This document shows positions 43,672-51,778 of a stretch of DNA of 64,000 nt, piece after piece; the stretch's first letter is position 1; each line of letters starts with the position of its first letter. The stretch is from positions 310,001-374,000 of the forward strand of contig NZ_CP026952.1 of assembly GCF_003065605.1 (NCBI RefSeq), in the 5' to 3' direction. A program made the position numbers and the translations under genes. The notes beneath the pieces are model-generated. The model was not told the DNA's origin. It did not search any database and worked only from the letters and a program-made list of their open reading frames with translations. This DNA is from Aeromicrobium chenweiae (GTDB lineage: Bacteria; Actinomycetota; Actinomycetes; Propionibacteriales; Nocardioidaceae).

Positions 43672-44928
43672 GTGAAGACGCTAGTCATCGGCACCGGCGG
43701 CCGCGAGCACGCCCTGGCCCTTGCCCTGTCCCGTGATCCGCAGGTCACCGAGGTGCACGCGGCACCGGGCAACCCCGGCATCGCGGCGGTCGCGACCCTG
43801 CACGACGTCGACCCGATGGACGGCGCGCAGGTCGCGGACCTCGCCACCTCGCTCGGCGTGGACCTGGTCGTCGTCGGACCTGAGGCGCCGCTCGTCGCAG
43901 GAGTGGCGGACGCCGTCCGCGCCGCCGGCATCGCCTGCTTCGGGCCGAGCAAGGAGGCGGCCCAGCTCGAGGGGTCCAAGGCGTTCGCGAAGCAGGTGAT
44001 GGCCGGCGCGGAGGTGCCGACCGCCCTGGCGCACGTCTGCGAGACGCCCGAGCAGGTCGTCGCGGCGCTCGACGCGTTCGGTCCGCCGTACGTCGTGAAG
44101 GACGATGCGCTCGCGGCCGGCAAGGGAGTCGTCGTCACCGACGACCGTCAGGCCGCGATCGACCACGCCGCCGCGTGCGACCGGGTCGTCATCGAGGAGT
44201 TCCTCGACGGTCCCGAGGTGTCGCTGTTCGCGATCACCGACGGCGAGACCGTGCTGCCGCTGCAGCCCGCGCAGGACTTCAAGCGGGCCTACGACCGGGA
44301 CGCCGGACCCAACACCGGCGGCATGGGTGCGTACACGCCGCTGGACTGGACGCCGGACGACCTGGTCGCCGAGGTGTCGCGTCGCGTCCTCGTCCCGACG
44401 GTGCAGGAGATGGCCCGCCGGGGCACCCCGTTCCAGGGCCTGCTCTACGCGGGGCTCGCCCTGACCAGCCGCGGGGTCCGGGTCATCGAGTTCAACGCCC
44501 GCTTCGGCGACCCCGAGACGCAGTCGATCCTGTCCCTGCTCAAGACGCCCCTGTCGGCGCTCCTGCACGGCGCCGCCACCGGCGACCTGGCAGCGGTCGG
44601 CCTCCCGCAGTGGGAGCGGGCCTCGTCGGTCACCGTCGTCGTGGCGGCCGAGGGATATCCCGAGGCGCCGGTCAAGGGCGACGCGATCGAGGGCCTCGAC
44701 GCAGCCAACGCGCTCGAGGGCGTCGACGTGATCCACGCCGGCACCGCGGTCGTCGACGGCCGGCTCGTGACCGCGGGAGGGCGGGTCCTGTCCGTGACCG
44801 CAGTCGGCGCCGACCTGGCCGAGGCGCGCCGCCGGGCCTACGCCGGCATCGACCTCATCGACATCCGCGGTGCCCACCACCGCACCGACATCGCCCTCGC
44901 GGCGGAGCAGGGAACAATAGAGCCGTGA
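43672..44928 (+). CDS. purD: Phosphoribosylamine-glycine ligase
   Basis: ATP-grasp enzyme joining glycine to phosphoribosylamine in purine synthesis, 418 residues. Motifs are VIGTGGREHALALAL at the start, FGPSKEAAQLEGSKAF, YVVKDDALAAGKGVVV, the ATP-grasp loop PNTGGMGAYTP and FNARFGDPETQ. A GTG start is chosen: it follows TAGGCT and begins the family N-terminus, whereas the open frame back to 43564 overlaps purA. Its TGA overlaps the purB GTG. Confidence 0.97.
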   Translation: MKTLVIGTGGREHALALALSRDPQVTEVHAAPGNPGIAAVATLHDVDPMDGAQVADLATSLGVDLVVVGPEAPLVAGVADAVRAAGIACFGPSKEAAQLEGSKAFAKQVMAGAEVPTALAHVCETPEQVVAALDAFGPPYVVKDDALAAGKGVVVTDDRQAAIDHAAACDRVVIEEFLDGPEVSLFAITDGETVLPLQPAQDFKRAYDRDAGPNTGGMGAYTPLDWTPDDLVAEVSRRVLVPTVQEMARRGTPFQGLLYAGLALTSRGVRVIEFNARFGDPETQSILSLLKTPLSALLHGAATGDLAAVGLPQWERASSVTVVVAAEGYPEAPVKGDAIEGLDAANALEGVDVIHAGTAVVDGRLVTAGGRVLSVTAVGADLAEARRRAYAGIDLIDIRGAHHRTDIALAAEQGTIEP

Positions 44929-46346
44929 CCACCCCCAACGTCCTCGCCAACCGCTACGCCTCCCCGGAGGTGGCCCGCATCTGGTCGCCCGAGCACAAGA
45001 TCGTGCTCGAGCGCCGCCTCTGGATCGCCGTCCTGAGGGCACAGAAGGATCTCGGCGTCGAGACCCCCGACGGCGTCATCGAGGCGTACGAGTCCGTGAT
45101 CGATCAGGTCGACCTCGCCTCGATCGCGGCGCGCGAGAAGATCACCCGGCACGACGTCAAGGCGCGGATCGAGGAGTTCGCCGACCTCGCCGGCACCGAG
45201 CACATCCACAAGGGCATGACCTCGCGCGACCTCACCGAGAACGTCGAGCAGCTGCAGATCAAGGCCTCGTTGGAGCTCATGCGGGAGCGGGCGATCGCCA
45301 CCCTGGCCCGCCTCGGCCGCCTCGCCTCGGAGCACGCCGAGCTGGTCATGGCCGGCCGCAGCCACAACGTCGCGGCGCAGGCCACGACCCTCGGCAAGCG
45401 CTTCGCGACCGTCGCCGACGAGCTGATGGTCGCGATCGACCGCCTCGACGACCTCATCGCCCGCTACCCCCTGCGCGGCATCAAGGGCCCGGTCGGCACC
45501 GCGCAGGACCAGCTCGACCTGCTCGGTGGCGACCAGGAGAAGCTCGCCGAGCTCGAGCGCCGGGTCGCCTCCCACCTGGGCTTCGACAAGGTGCTGACGA
45601 GCGTCGGTCAGGTCTACCCCCGCTCGCTCGACTACGACGTCGTGACGGCGCTGGTGCAGCTCTCGGCCGCACCGTCCAACCTCGCGACGACGATCCGTCT
45701 GATGGCCGGCAACGAGATCGTGACCGAGGGCTTCAAGCCCGGCCAGGTCGGTTCCAGCGCGATGCCGCACAAGATGAACACCCGCTCGTGCGAGCGCGTC
45801 AACGGCCTGGCCGTGATCCTGCGGGGCTACTCCTCGATGGTCGGCGAGCTCGCGGGCGACCAGTGGAACGAGGGCGACGTGTCGTGCTCGGTCGTCCGCC
45901 GGGTGGCCCTGCCGGACGCGTTCTACGCCTCGGACGGATTGTTCGAGACGTTCCTGACCGTCCTCGACGAGTTCGGCACGTTCCCGGCCGTGATCCAGCG
46001 CGAGCTCGACCGCTACCTCCCGTTCCTGGCCTCGACCAAGGTCCTCATGGCCGCGGTGCGCAATGGGCGCGGCCGCGAGACGGCGTACGAGGCGGTCAAG
46101 CAGCACGCCGTCGCCGTCGCGCTCGAGATGCGCGAGAAGGGTGCCGCGGAGAACGACCTGTTCGCGCGCCTGGCCGCCGACGAGCGCCTGGGCCTGTCGA
46201 AGGACGACCTCGCGAGCCTCGTCGCGTCCCCGATCGACTTCACCGGCGCGGCCGTCAGCCAGGTCCACGCCGTGGTCGCCCGCATCGAGGAGATCGCCGC
46301 CGCCAACCCGACCGCGGCGGCGTACGCCCCCGGCTCGATCCTCTAG
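44925..46346 (+). CDS. purB: Adenylosuccinate lyase
   Basis: Acts twice in purine synthesis, on SAICAR and on adenylosuccinate, releasing fumarate. 473 residues, mainly helical; the superfamily signature GSSAMPHKMNTRSCERV carries the catalytic serine loop, with GRSHNVAAQATTLGKR and EHIHKGMTSRDLTEN as the other active-site blocks. Start is a GTG overlapping the purD stop (GTGA), so the two are translationally coupled. Confidence 0.97.
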   Translation: MTTPNVLANRYASPEVARIWSPEHKIVLERRLWIAVLRAQKDLGVETPDGVIEAYESVIDQVDLASIAAREKITRHDVKARIEEFADLAGTEHIHKGMTSRDLTENVEQLQIKASLELMRERAIATLARLGRLASEHAELVMAGRSHNVAAQATTLGKRFATVADELMVAIDRLDDLIARYPLRGIKGPVGTAQDQLDLLGGDQEKLAELERRVASHLGFDKVLTSVGQVYPRSLDYDVVTALVQLSAAPSNLATTIRLMAGNEIVTEGFKPGQVGSSAMPHKMNTRSCERVNGLAVILRGYSSMVGELAGDQWNEGDVSCSVVRRVALPDAFYASDGLFETFLTVLDEFGTFPAVIQRELDRYLPFLASTKVLMAAVRNGRGRETAYEAVKQHAVAVALEMREKGAAENDLFARLAADERLGLSKDDLASLVASPIDFTGAAVSQVHAVVARIEEIAAANPTAAAYAPGSIL

Positions 46347-46388
46347 TCCCGGGCCGCGGTCGACCGGGCGCGTGTCGCCGGGTCGACC

Positions 46389-46394
46389 TAGGCT
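46389..46394 (+). promoter_or_regulatory. -10 element TAGGCT, leaderless DUF3592-like gene
   Basis: TAGGCT ends six bases before the ATG at 46401. Confidence 0.6.
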
Positions 46395-46400
46395 CGAAGG

Positions 46401-46775
46401 ATGCCGATCCTCGTCGTCCCTGTGGCGTTCCTGGCCGGCGGGGCCGTCCTCGTGTGGTGGGCCCTGAGGCGCCGCCGGGCGCTGGCCCTGCGGCCGTCCG
46501 GCTGGCTGCCGGTCACCGGCACCCTGGTGGGAGCCGGCGCGTCCCGTCGCGTGGAGTACGTCAGCCCGGACGGCCGGCGGCTGCGCATCCAGGTGCCCGC
46601 GGGTGTGCCCCTGCCCGACGAGGGGCCGGTCGAGGTGCTCCTCGACCCCCGTGACCCGTCGCGCGCGCGTCTGGCCGAGCCCGACGTCGTCGCCGTGCGC
46701 CTCGTCCGCCAGCTGCTGCTCCTCGGCATCGTGTCGCTCGTGGTCGGCCTGGTCATCCTCGTGGTGCTCGCCTGA
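46401..46775 (+). CDS. DUF3592-like membrane protein
   Basis: 124 residues with one membrane helix at each end (PILVVPVAFLAGGAVLVWWA and LLLLGIVSLVVGLVILVVLA) and a soluble beta-rich middle (VTGTLVGAGASRRVEYVSPD ... VEVLLDPRDPSRARL), the DUF3592 layout. Function unknown. Leaderless-type promoter immediately upstream. It lies between purB and purC but there is no reason to assign it a purine role. Confidence 0.7.
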   Translation: MPILVVPVAFLAGGAVLVWWALRRRRALALRPSGWLPVTGTLVGAGASRRVEYVSPDGRRLRIQVPAGVPLPDEGPVEVLLDPRDPSRARLAEPDVVAVRLVRQLLLLGIVSLVVGLVILVVLA

Positions 46776-46806
46776 CGCACGCGCCCGACCGGCGGCTCGG
46801 GACCAC

Positions 46807-46812
46807 TAGGCT
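46807..46812 (+). promoter_or_regulatory. -10 element TAGGCT, leaderless purC
   Basis: TAGGCT ends six bases before the purC GTG at 46819. Confidence 0.6.
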
Positions 46813-46818
46813 GAGCGC

Positions 46819-47703
46819 GTGCCACTCGACATCCCTGGAGCCACCCACCTGCACTCGGGCAAGGTCCGCGACCTGTACTCGCTGGAGCCCGCCGATGACG
46901 AGACGGGGGAGGAGCGCCTGTTGATGGTCGCGTCCGACCGCATCTCGGCGTTCGACTTCATCCTCACGCCCGGGATCCCCGACAAGGGCGAGATCCTCAC
47001 CCGCATGTCGCTGTGGTGGTTCGACCAGCTGGCCGACCTGGTCCCCAACCACGTCGTCTCCACCGCGGTGCCCGAGAAGGTCCGCGGCCGCGCCCTGGTC
47101 GTCGAGAAGCTCGACATGTTCCCCGTCGAGTGCGTCGCCCGCGGGTACCTCACGGGATCCGGCCTGGCCGACTACGAGGCGACCGGCGAGGTCTGCGGGG
47201 TGCCGCTGCCCCCGGGGCTGGTCGACGGCTCCAGGCTCCCGGAGCCGATCTTCACCCCGGCGACCAAGGCCGAGCTCGGTGAGCACGACGAGAACGTCTC
47301 GTTCGAGGCGGTCACGGAGACGATCGGCCTCGAGAGCGCCACGGCCCTGAAGGACCTGACGCTGCGGATCTACGCCCGGGCCGAGGAGATCGCCCGCGAG
47401 CGCGGCATCATCCTGGCCGACACGAAGCTCGAGTTCGGTGCCCGCCCCGACGGCACCATCGTGCTCGGCGACGAGGTGCTGACGCCGGACTCGTCCCGCT
47501 TCTGGCCGGCCGACTCGTACCAGCCCGGGCGCGCCCAGCCGTCGTACGACAAGCAGTTCGTGCGCAACTGGCTCGTCTCCCCCGAGAGCGGCTGGGACCG
47601 CGCCTCAGACGAGCAGCCGCCGACGCTCCCGGACGAGATCGTGGCCAAGACGCGCGAGCGCTACGTGCAGGCGTACGAGCAACTCACCGGACAGGCCTTC
47701 TGA
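46819..47703 (+). CDS. purC: SAICAR synthetase
   Basis: Phosphoribosylaminoimidazole-succinocarboxamide synthase, 294 residues. [60 protein letters not shown] and [20 protein letters not shown] are the family blocks, the last two holding ATP and CAIR ligands. GTG start with TAGGCT six bases upstream. Confidence 0.97.
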   Translation: MPLDIPGATHLHSGKVRDLYSLEPADDETGEERLLMVASDRISAFDFILTPGIPDKGEILTRMSLWWFDQLADLVPNHVVSTAVPEKVRGRALVVEKLDMFPVECVARGYLTGSGLADYEATGEVCGVPLPPGLVDGSRLPEPIFTPATKAELGEHDENVSFEAVTETIGLESATALKDLTLRIYARAEEIARERGIILADTKLEFGARPDGTIVLGDEVLTPDSSRFWPADSYQPGRAQPSYDKQFVRNWLVSPESGWDRASDEQPPTLPDEIVAKTRERYVQAYEQLTGQAF

Positions 47704-47735
47704 GCGTCCGCCCGGCATCGCCCGTTACCTCCCAG

Positions 47736-47770
47736 TAGTGTGACGACAGTCCGTCGTCGCACCTGAGGAG
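47736..47770 (+). promoter_or_regulatory. Promoter and ribosome site of acyl-CoA ligase gene
   Basis: TAGTGT at 47736-47741 is the probable -10; GAGGAG at 47765-47770 lies five bases before the GTG at 47776. This gene therefore uses an ordinary leader. Confidence 0.5.
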
Positions 47771-47775
47771 CACCC

Positions 47776-49332
47776 GTGGCCAATCTCTCCGCCCTGCTTG
47801 AGGACTCCGTCGAGAAGTACGCCGACCGCACGGCGATCGTGTTCGGTGACACCCGGCTGACATATGCCCAGGTCGACGGCGCCGCGAACCAGGTGGCCAA
47901 CCTCCTGGTCGAGCGCGGGATCGAGCCCGGTGACAAGGTCGCCCTGTCGTGCCCGAACCTGCCTTACTTCACGATCGTCTACTACGGGATCCTCAAGGCC
48001 GGCGCGACCGTCGTCCCGCTCAACGTGCTGCTCAAGCCGCGTGAGGTGGCGTACCACCTGGCCGACTCGAACGCGAAGGCGTACTTCGCCTTCGAGGGCA
48101 CCCCGGACCTGCCGATCGGCGACTCCGCGTGGGAGGGCTTCCAGGCCACGGACACCTGCTCGGAGTTCTTCCTGATCCGCATGGACGCCAAGTGGCCCGA
48201 GCCCTTGTCGCCGCCGGAGTACTTCGCGCCGCTGGTCGCAAAGCAGCCGCCGACGTTCGAGACGGTCGAGCGCGACGACGACGACACCGCGGTCATCCTC
48301 TACACCTCGGGCACCACGGGGCAGCCCAAGGGCGCCGAGCTGCGGCACCGCAACATGCGTGACAACGCGCTGTCGGGCCAGGACCTGTTCGGCGCCGACG
48401 CCGACCACCCCGACACCTACCTGAGCGTCCTGCCGCTGTTCCACTCCTTCGGGCAGACCGTGATCCAGAACGGTGCGTTCGCGTTCGGCGGCACGGTCGT
48501 GATGCTGCCGCGGTTCGAGGCCAAGCCGGCGCTCGACCTGATGCTGCGCGAGAAGGTCACCTTCTTCGCGGGCGTGCCCACGATGTACTGGGGGCTGCTC
48601 GCCGCGCTGGACGACAGCATCGACGTGAAGACCCTGGCCGCGAACCTGCGGGTCGCCGTCTCGGGTGGTGCCGCGCTGCCGGCCGCGATCCACAAGGAGT
48701 TCAAGGACCGCTTCGGCGTGACGATCCTCGAGGGCTACGGCCTGTCGGAGACGTCCCCGGTGGCCTCGTTCTCGGTGTACGGCCAGGAGCCGCGCGTCGG
48801 CTCGATCGGCCGGCCGATCCCGGGCGTGGAGATGAAGCTCATCCAGAGCGACTGGTCCGACGTCGACGACGACCCGGACGCGGTCGGCGAGATCGCGATC
48901 AAGGGCCACAACGTCATGAAGGGCTACTACGGGCGGCCCGAGGCGACCGAGGACGCGATCAAGGACGGCTGGTTCCGCTCCGGCGACCTGGCCAAGAAGG
49001 ACCAGGACGGCTTCTACTTCATCGTCGACCGGTCCAAGGACATGATCATCCGGGGCGGCTTCAACGTGTACCCGCGCGAGATCGAGGAGGTGCTGATGGA
49101 GCACCCGGCGGTCTCGCTGGTCGCGGTCATCGGCGTCCCGCACGAGTCGCACGGCGAGGAGATCAAGGCCGTCGTGGTCAAGAACAAGGACCACGACGAC
49201 GTCAGCGAGGCCGATCTCGCCGCCTGGGCGAAGGAGCAGCTCGCGGCGTACAAGTACCCGCGCATCGTGCAGTTCGTCGACGAGCTGCCGATGACCTCCA
49301 CGGGCAAGATCCTCAAGCGCGAGCTGTCCTGA
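47776..49332 (+). CDS. Long-chain fatty-acid-CoA ligase (AMP-binding)
   Basis: 518-residue adenylate-forming enzyme that activates a carboxylic acid as acyl-AMP and then acyl-CoA. Motifs in order: ILYTSGTTGQPKGAELRHRN (P-loop), YGLSETSPVASFSVYG, GWFRSGDLAKKDQDG, and the C-terminal DRSKDMIIRGGFNVYPREIE, then GKILKRELS with the catalytic lysine. Acids of medium to long chain are likely, but chain length is not predictable. It has its own promoter and a strong terminator. Confidence 0.93.
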   Translation: MANLSALLEDSVEKYADRTAIVFGDTRLTYAQVDGAANQVANLLVERGIEPGDKVALSCPNLPYFTIVYYGILKAGATVVPLNVLLKPREVAYHLADSNAKAYFAFEGTPDLPIGDSAWEGFQATDTCSEFFLIRMDAKWPEPLSPPEYFAPLVAKQPPTFETVERDDDDTAVILYTSGTTGQPKGAELRHRNMRDNALSGQDLFGADADHPDTYLSVLPLFHSFGQTVIQNGAFAFGGTVVMLPRFEAKPALDLMLREKVTFFAGVPTMYWGLLAALDDSIDVKTLAANLRVAVSGGAALPAAIHKEFKDRFGVTILEGYGLSETSPVASFSVYGQEPRVGSIGRPIPGVEMKLIQSDWSDVDDDPDAVGEIAIKGHNVMKGYYGRPEATEDAIKDGWFRSGDLAKKDQDGFYFIVDRSKDMIIRGGFNVYPREIEEVLMEHPAVSLVAVIGVPHESHGEEIKAVVVKNKDHDDVSEADLAAWAKEQLAAYKYPRIVQFVDELPMTSTGKILKRELS

Positions 49333-49346
49333 TCCCGGTCGGCACG

Positions 49347-49394
49347 GACGATGAGGGTTTGAGGTAGCTCGGGCTGCCCAGAACCCTCATCGTC
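49347..49394 (+). terminator. Hairpin terminator after acyl-CoA ligase
   Basis: GACGATGAGGGTT (49347-49359) pairs perfectly with AACCCTCATCGTC (49382-49394) around a 22-base loop that can itself fold. Confidence 0.7.
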
Positions 49395-49482
49395 GGTCCC
49401 CCTCGGCGGTGGGGTCCAGCGGCCCACCGGCACGTCGTCACGCCCCGTTACACTGGGCGCACCGACCACTCAAGGAGCGTCC

Positions 49483-49737
49483 GTGGCCCGCGTCATCGTC
49501 GATGTCATGCCCAAACCCGAGATCCTCGACCCCCAGGGCAAGGCGGTCCATGGGGCCCTGCCGCGCCTGGGCTTCACCGCCGTGACCGACGTGCGTCAGG
49601 GCAAGCGTTTCGAGCTCGAGGTCGACGCGGCCGACGAGGCCACGCTCGCCGAGATCCACCAGGTGGCGGAGACCCTGCTCTCCAACCCCGTGATCGAGGA
49701 CTACTCCGTACGGGTCGAGGACGAGGTCACTCGATGA
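49483..49737 (+). CDS. purS: FGAM synthase subunit PurS
   Basis: 84-residue bridging subunit of the three-part formylglycinamidine synthase. [19 protein letters not shown] and [19 protein letters not shown] are typical. AAGGAG (49472-49477) precedes the GTG; TACACT at 49449-49454 is a likely -10. Overlaps purQ by ATGA. The large subunit gene purL is not found after purQ. Confidence 0.95.
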   Translation: MARVIVDVMPKPEILDPQGKAVHGALPRLGFTAVTDVRQGKRFELEVDAADEATLAEIHQVAETLLSNPVIEDYSVRVEDEVTR

Positions 49738-50405
49738 AGATCGGCGTCGTCACCTTCCCGGGGTCGCTGGACGACACCGATGCGCAGCGCGCCGTGCGTC
49801 TCGCGGGCGGCGAGCCGGTCGCGCTGTGGCACGGCGACCACGACCTGCAGGGCGTCGACGCCGTCATCCTTCCGGGCGGCTTCTCGTACGGCGACTACCT
49901 GCGCTGCGGCGCGATCGCCAGCTTCGCCCCCGTCATGACCGAGGTCATCAGCGCGGCCCAGGGCGGCATGCCGGTGCTCGGCATCTGCAACGGCTTCCAG
50001 ATCCTGTGCGAGTCGCACCTGCTGCCCGGCGCGCTGATCCGCAACAACCACCGCACCTTCATCTGCCGCGACCAGACCCTGCGGGTCGACAACGCGTCGA
50101 CGGCGTGGACGACCGACCTGGCCGAGGGCCAGGAGATCGTCATCCCGCTCAAGAACGGCGAGGGTGGCTTCATCGCCGACGAGACCACGCTCGACCGGCT
50201 CGAGGGGGAGGGGCAGGTCGTCTTCCGCTACGTCGGCGGCAACCCCAACGGCTCGCTGCGCGACATCGCCGGCATCACGAACGAGCGCGGCAACGTCGTG
50301 GGACTCATGCCGCACCCCGAGCACGCGGTGGAGGACCTCACCGGTTCGGGCACCGACGGACTCGCCCTGTTCACCTCGGGACTGTCGGCGCTGGTCTCGC
50401 GCTGA
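49734..50405 (+). CDS. purQ: FGAM synthase glutaminase subunit PurQ
   Basis: Class I glutamine amidotransferase supplying ammonia to PurL, 223 residues. Nucleophile cysteine is in [14 protein letters not shown]; the His-Glu pair is in [12 protein letters not shown] near the C-terminus; [19 protein letters not shown] opens the protein. Coupled to purS by ATGA. Confidence 0.97.
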   Translation: MKIGVVTFPGSLDDTDAQRAVRLAGGEPVALWHGDHDLQGVDAVILPGGFSYGDYLRCGAIASFAPVMTEVISAAQGGMPVLGICNGFQILCESHLLPGALIRNNHRTFICRDQTLRVDNASTAWTTDLAEGQEIVIPLKNGEGGFIADETTLDRLEGEGQVVFRYVGGNPNGSLRDIAGITNERGNVVGLMPHPEHAVEDLTGSGTDGLALFTSGLSALVSR

Positions 50406-50441
50406 GCGCACCCATCTGCCCGGTCGCGGCAGACTGGGGGC

Positions 50442-51107
50442 ATGGACACTGCGTCCCCGGACGAGATGGCGCGCCTGCGCCAGGCCGTGGTCGCGTGCGC
50501 CGCTGACGGACCCGACGGCGCGGCCGCTGCCAGGGTGGCAACCGTCCTCGCGGCCGAGCTGCGCCTGCGGGTCGTGGTGCTGGTGGAGGGGGAGAGCGAC
50601 CGGGCCGCCGTCGAGGCGCTCGCGCACCGCCGCGGACGGGACCTCGCCACCGAGGCCGTGTGCGTCGTCCCGATCGGCGGAGCCACGAGCATCCGCCGGT
50701 TCCTGGCCGTGGTGGGTCCCGGCGGCCTCGACGTCGGACTGGCCGGGCTGGTCGACCGCGCCGAGCTGCGGTTCTTCCGCCGGGCGCTCGAGGATGTAGG
50801 CGTCGGCCTGGCCGGCTTCTTCGTGTGCGACGCGGACCTCGAGGACGAGCTCATCCGGGCGCTGGACGTGTCGGGCGTGGAGTCCGTCGTCGCTGCGGAG
50901 GGCGAGCTCGGCAAGCTCAGGACCTTCGAGCACCAGCCCGCGCAGCGGCACCGCCCCCAGGCCGATCGCCTGCACCGGTTCCTCGGCACCCACAGCGGTC
51001 GCAAGGCACAGTACGCCCGGGCGCTCGTGCAGGCGCTGCCGCTCGACCGGGTGCCGCGGCCGCTCGACGACCTCCTGACGTACGTCGGACCGCGGCTGGA
51101 AGAATGA
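50442..51107 (+). CDS. TOPRIM-domain protein, OLD-nuclease C-terminal-like
   Basis: 221-residue protein consisting essentially of a TOPRIM fold: VVVLVEGESDRAAVEALAHR gives the conserved glutamate, and FFVCDADLEDELIRALDV the acidic pair. This is the nuclease half of OLD-family proteins without the ABC ATPase half, a form frequent in actinobacteria. Role unknown; TOPRIM enzymes cut or transfer nucleic-acid strands with Mg2+. CAGACT at 50430-50435 is six bases upstream of the ATG. Overlaps the next gene (ATGA). Confidence 0.78.
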   Translation: MDTASPDEMARLRQAVVACAADGPDGAAAARVATVLAAELRLRVVVLVEGESDRAAVEALAHRRGRDLATEAVCVVPIGGATSIRRFLAVVGPGGLDVGLAGLVDRAELRFFRRALEDVGVGLAGFFVCDADLEDELIRALDVSGVESVVAAEGELGKLRTFEHQPAQRHRPQADRLHRFLGTHSGRKAQYARALVQALPLDRVPRPLDDLLTYVGPRLEE

Positions 51108-51331
51108 GCGGCATGGATCTCCCCGTCGCCGTCTCCGTCCTGCTGATCGTCGCGGGACTCTGGAACCTCGTGATCTGGCCGCAGTTCCTGCGCCGCGTGA
51201 TCAAGGACCCGCGGGCTCGCGACGAGGCCGGCAAGGCCACCACCTTCCTGACCGTGCACATCGTGCTGGTCACGGTCTCGATGGTGCTCGGCATCGCCGT
51301 CGGCGTCGTGGGAATCGCCGCGCTCGTCTGA
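51104..51331 (+). CDS. SCO4848-type small membrane protein
   Basis: 75 residues with two membrane helices, VAVSVLLIVAGLWNLVIWPQ and VHIVLVTVSMVLGIAVGVVG, and the sequence RVIKDPRARDE between. It resembles the SCO4848 family of actinobacterial membrane proteins, function unknown. ATG 51104 overlaps the TOPRIM gene's stop; a second ATG three codons later is possible. Confidence 0.72.
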   Translation: MSGMDLPVAVSVLLIVAGLWNLVIWPQFLRRVIKDPRARDEAGKATTFLTVHIVLVTVSMVLGIAVGVVGIAALV

Positions 51332-51345
51332 ACGTTGTCGCAGGC

Positions 51346-51627
51346 ATGAGTCACGAGATCGTGCACAACGCGGACGAGCAGCGCTACGAGATCCTGGTCG
51401 ACGGGGTGCTCGCCGGATTCACCGAGGCGAGGGAGCACGACGACAAGGTCGTCGTCTTCCCCCACACCGAGGTCTTCGACCAGTTCGAGGGCCAGGGCCT
51501 GGCGTCCGAGCTGGTGGCCGGCGCCCTCGACGACGTCCGCGCCCGTGGCAAGAAGGTCGACCCGATCTGCCCTTACGTCGCCCGGTTCATCAAGCGCCAC
51601 AAGGACTACGCCGACCTCCTGGCCTGA
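51346..51627 (+). CDS. NATD1/YjdJ-type GNAT N-acetyltransferase
   Basis: 93-residue minimal acetyltransferase. It has the compact pattern: YEILVDGVLAGFTEAREHDD, TEVFDQFEGQGLASELVAGA (acetyl-CoA loop GQGLA) and ICPYVARFIKRHKDYADLL at the end. Homologues such as human NATD1 and E. coli YjdJ have no settled substrate. Short gap to the preceding membrane-protein gene suggests cotranscription. Confidence 0.88.
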   Translation: MSHEIVHNADEQRYEILVDGVLAGFTEAREHDDKVVVFPHTEVFDQFEGQGLASELVAGALDDVRARGKKVDPICPYVARFIKRHKDYADLLA

Positions 51628-51674
51628 GAGTGGTCTCACACGGCCCCGAATCGTCGCCGTGGATGACCGACTGC

Positions 51675-51680
51675 TAGTAT
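51675..51680 (+). promoter_or_regulatory. -10 element TAGTAT of the DEAD-box helicase unit
   Basis: TAGTAT lies 94 bases before the helicase GTG but only eight bases before a GTG at 51689 that opens a 29-codon frame. Confidence 0.55.
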
Positions 51681-51688
51681 GTGAACAC

Positions 51689-51778
51689 GTGAACGCGCAA
51701 TTCTGCGCTGTTCCGGCCCGACGAAGTAGCGCTTCTTGCGTGAAATGGTTTGCGGGCACCGTCCCGATACGTCTGTGA
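51689..51778 (+). CDS. Possible 29-codon leader peptide (uORF) coupled to helicase
   Basis: GTG at 51689 begins a frame of 29 codons ending in TGA at 51776-51778, which overlaps the helicase GTG at 51775 (GTGA). The GTG is eight bases after the -10 element, so it could be read as a leaderless start. The peptide contains two cysteines and is basic. The overlap would couple helicase translation to that of the peptide. Coding is inferred from layout only; an ordinary untranslated leader is the alternative. Confidence 0.4.
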   Translation: MNAQFCAVPARRSSASCVKWFAGTVPIRL

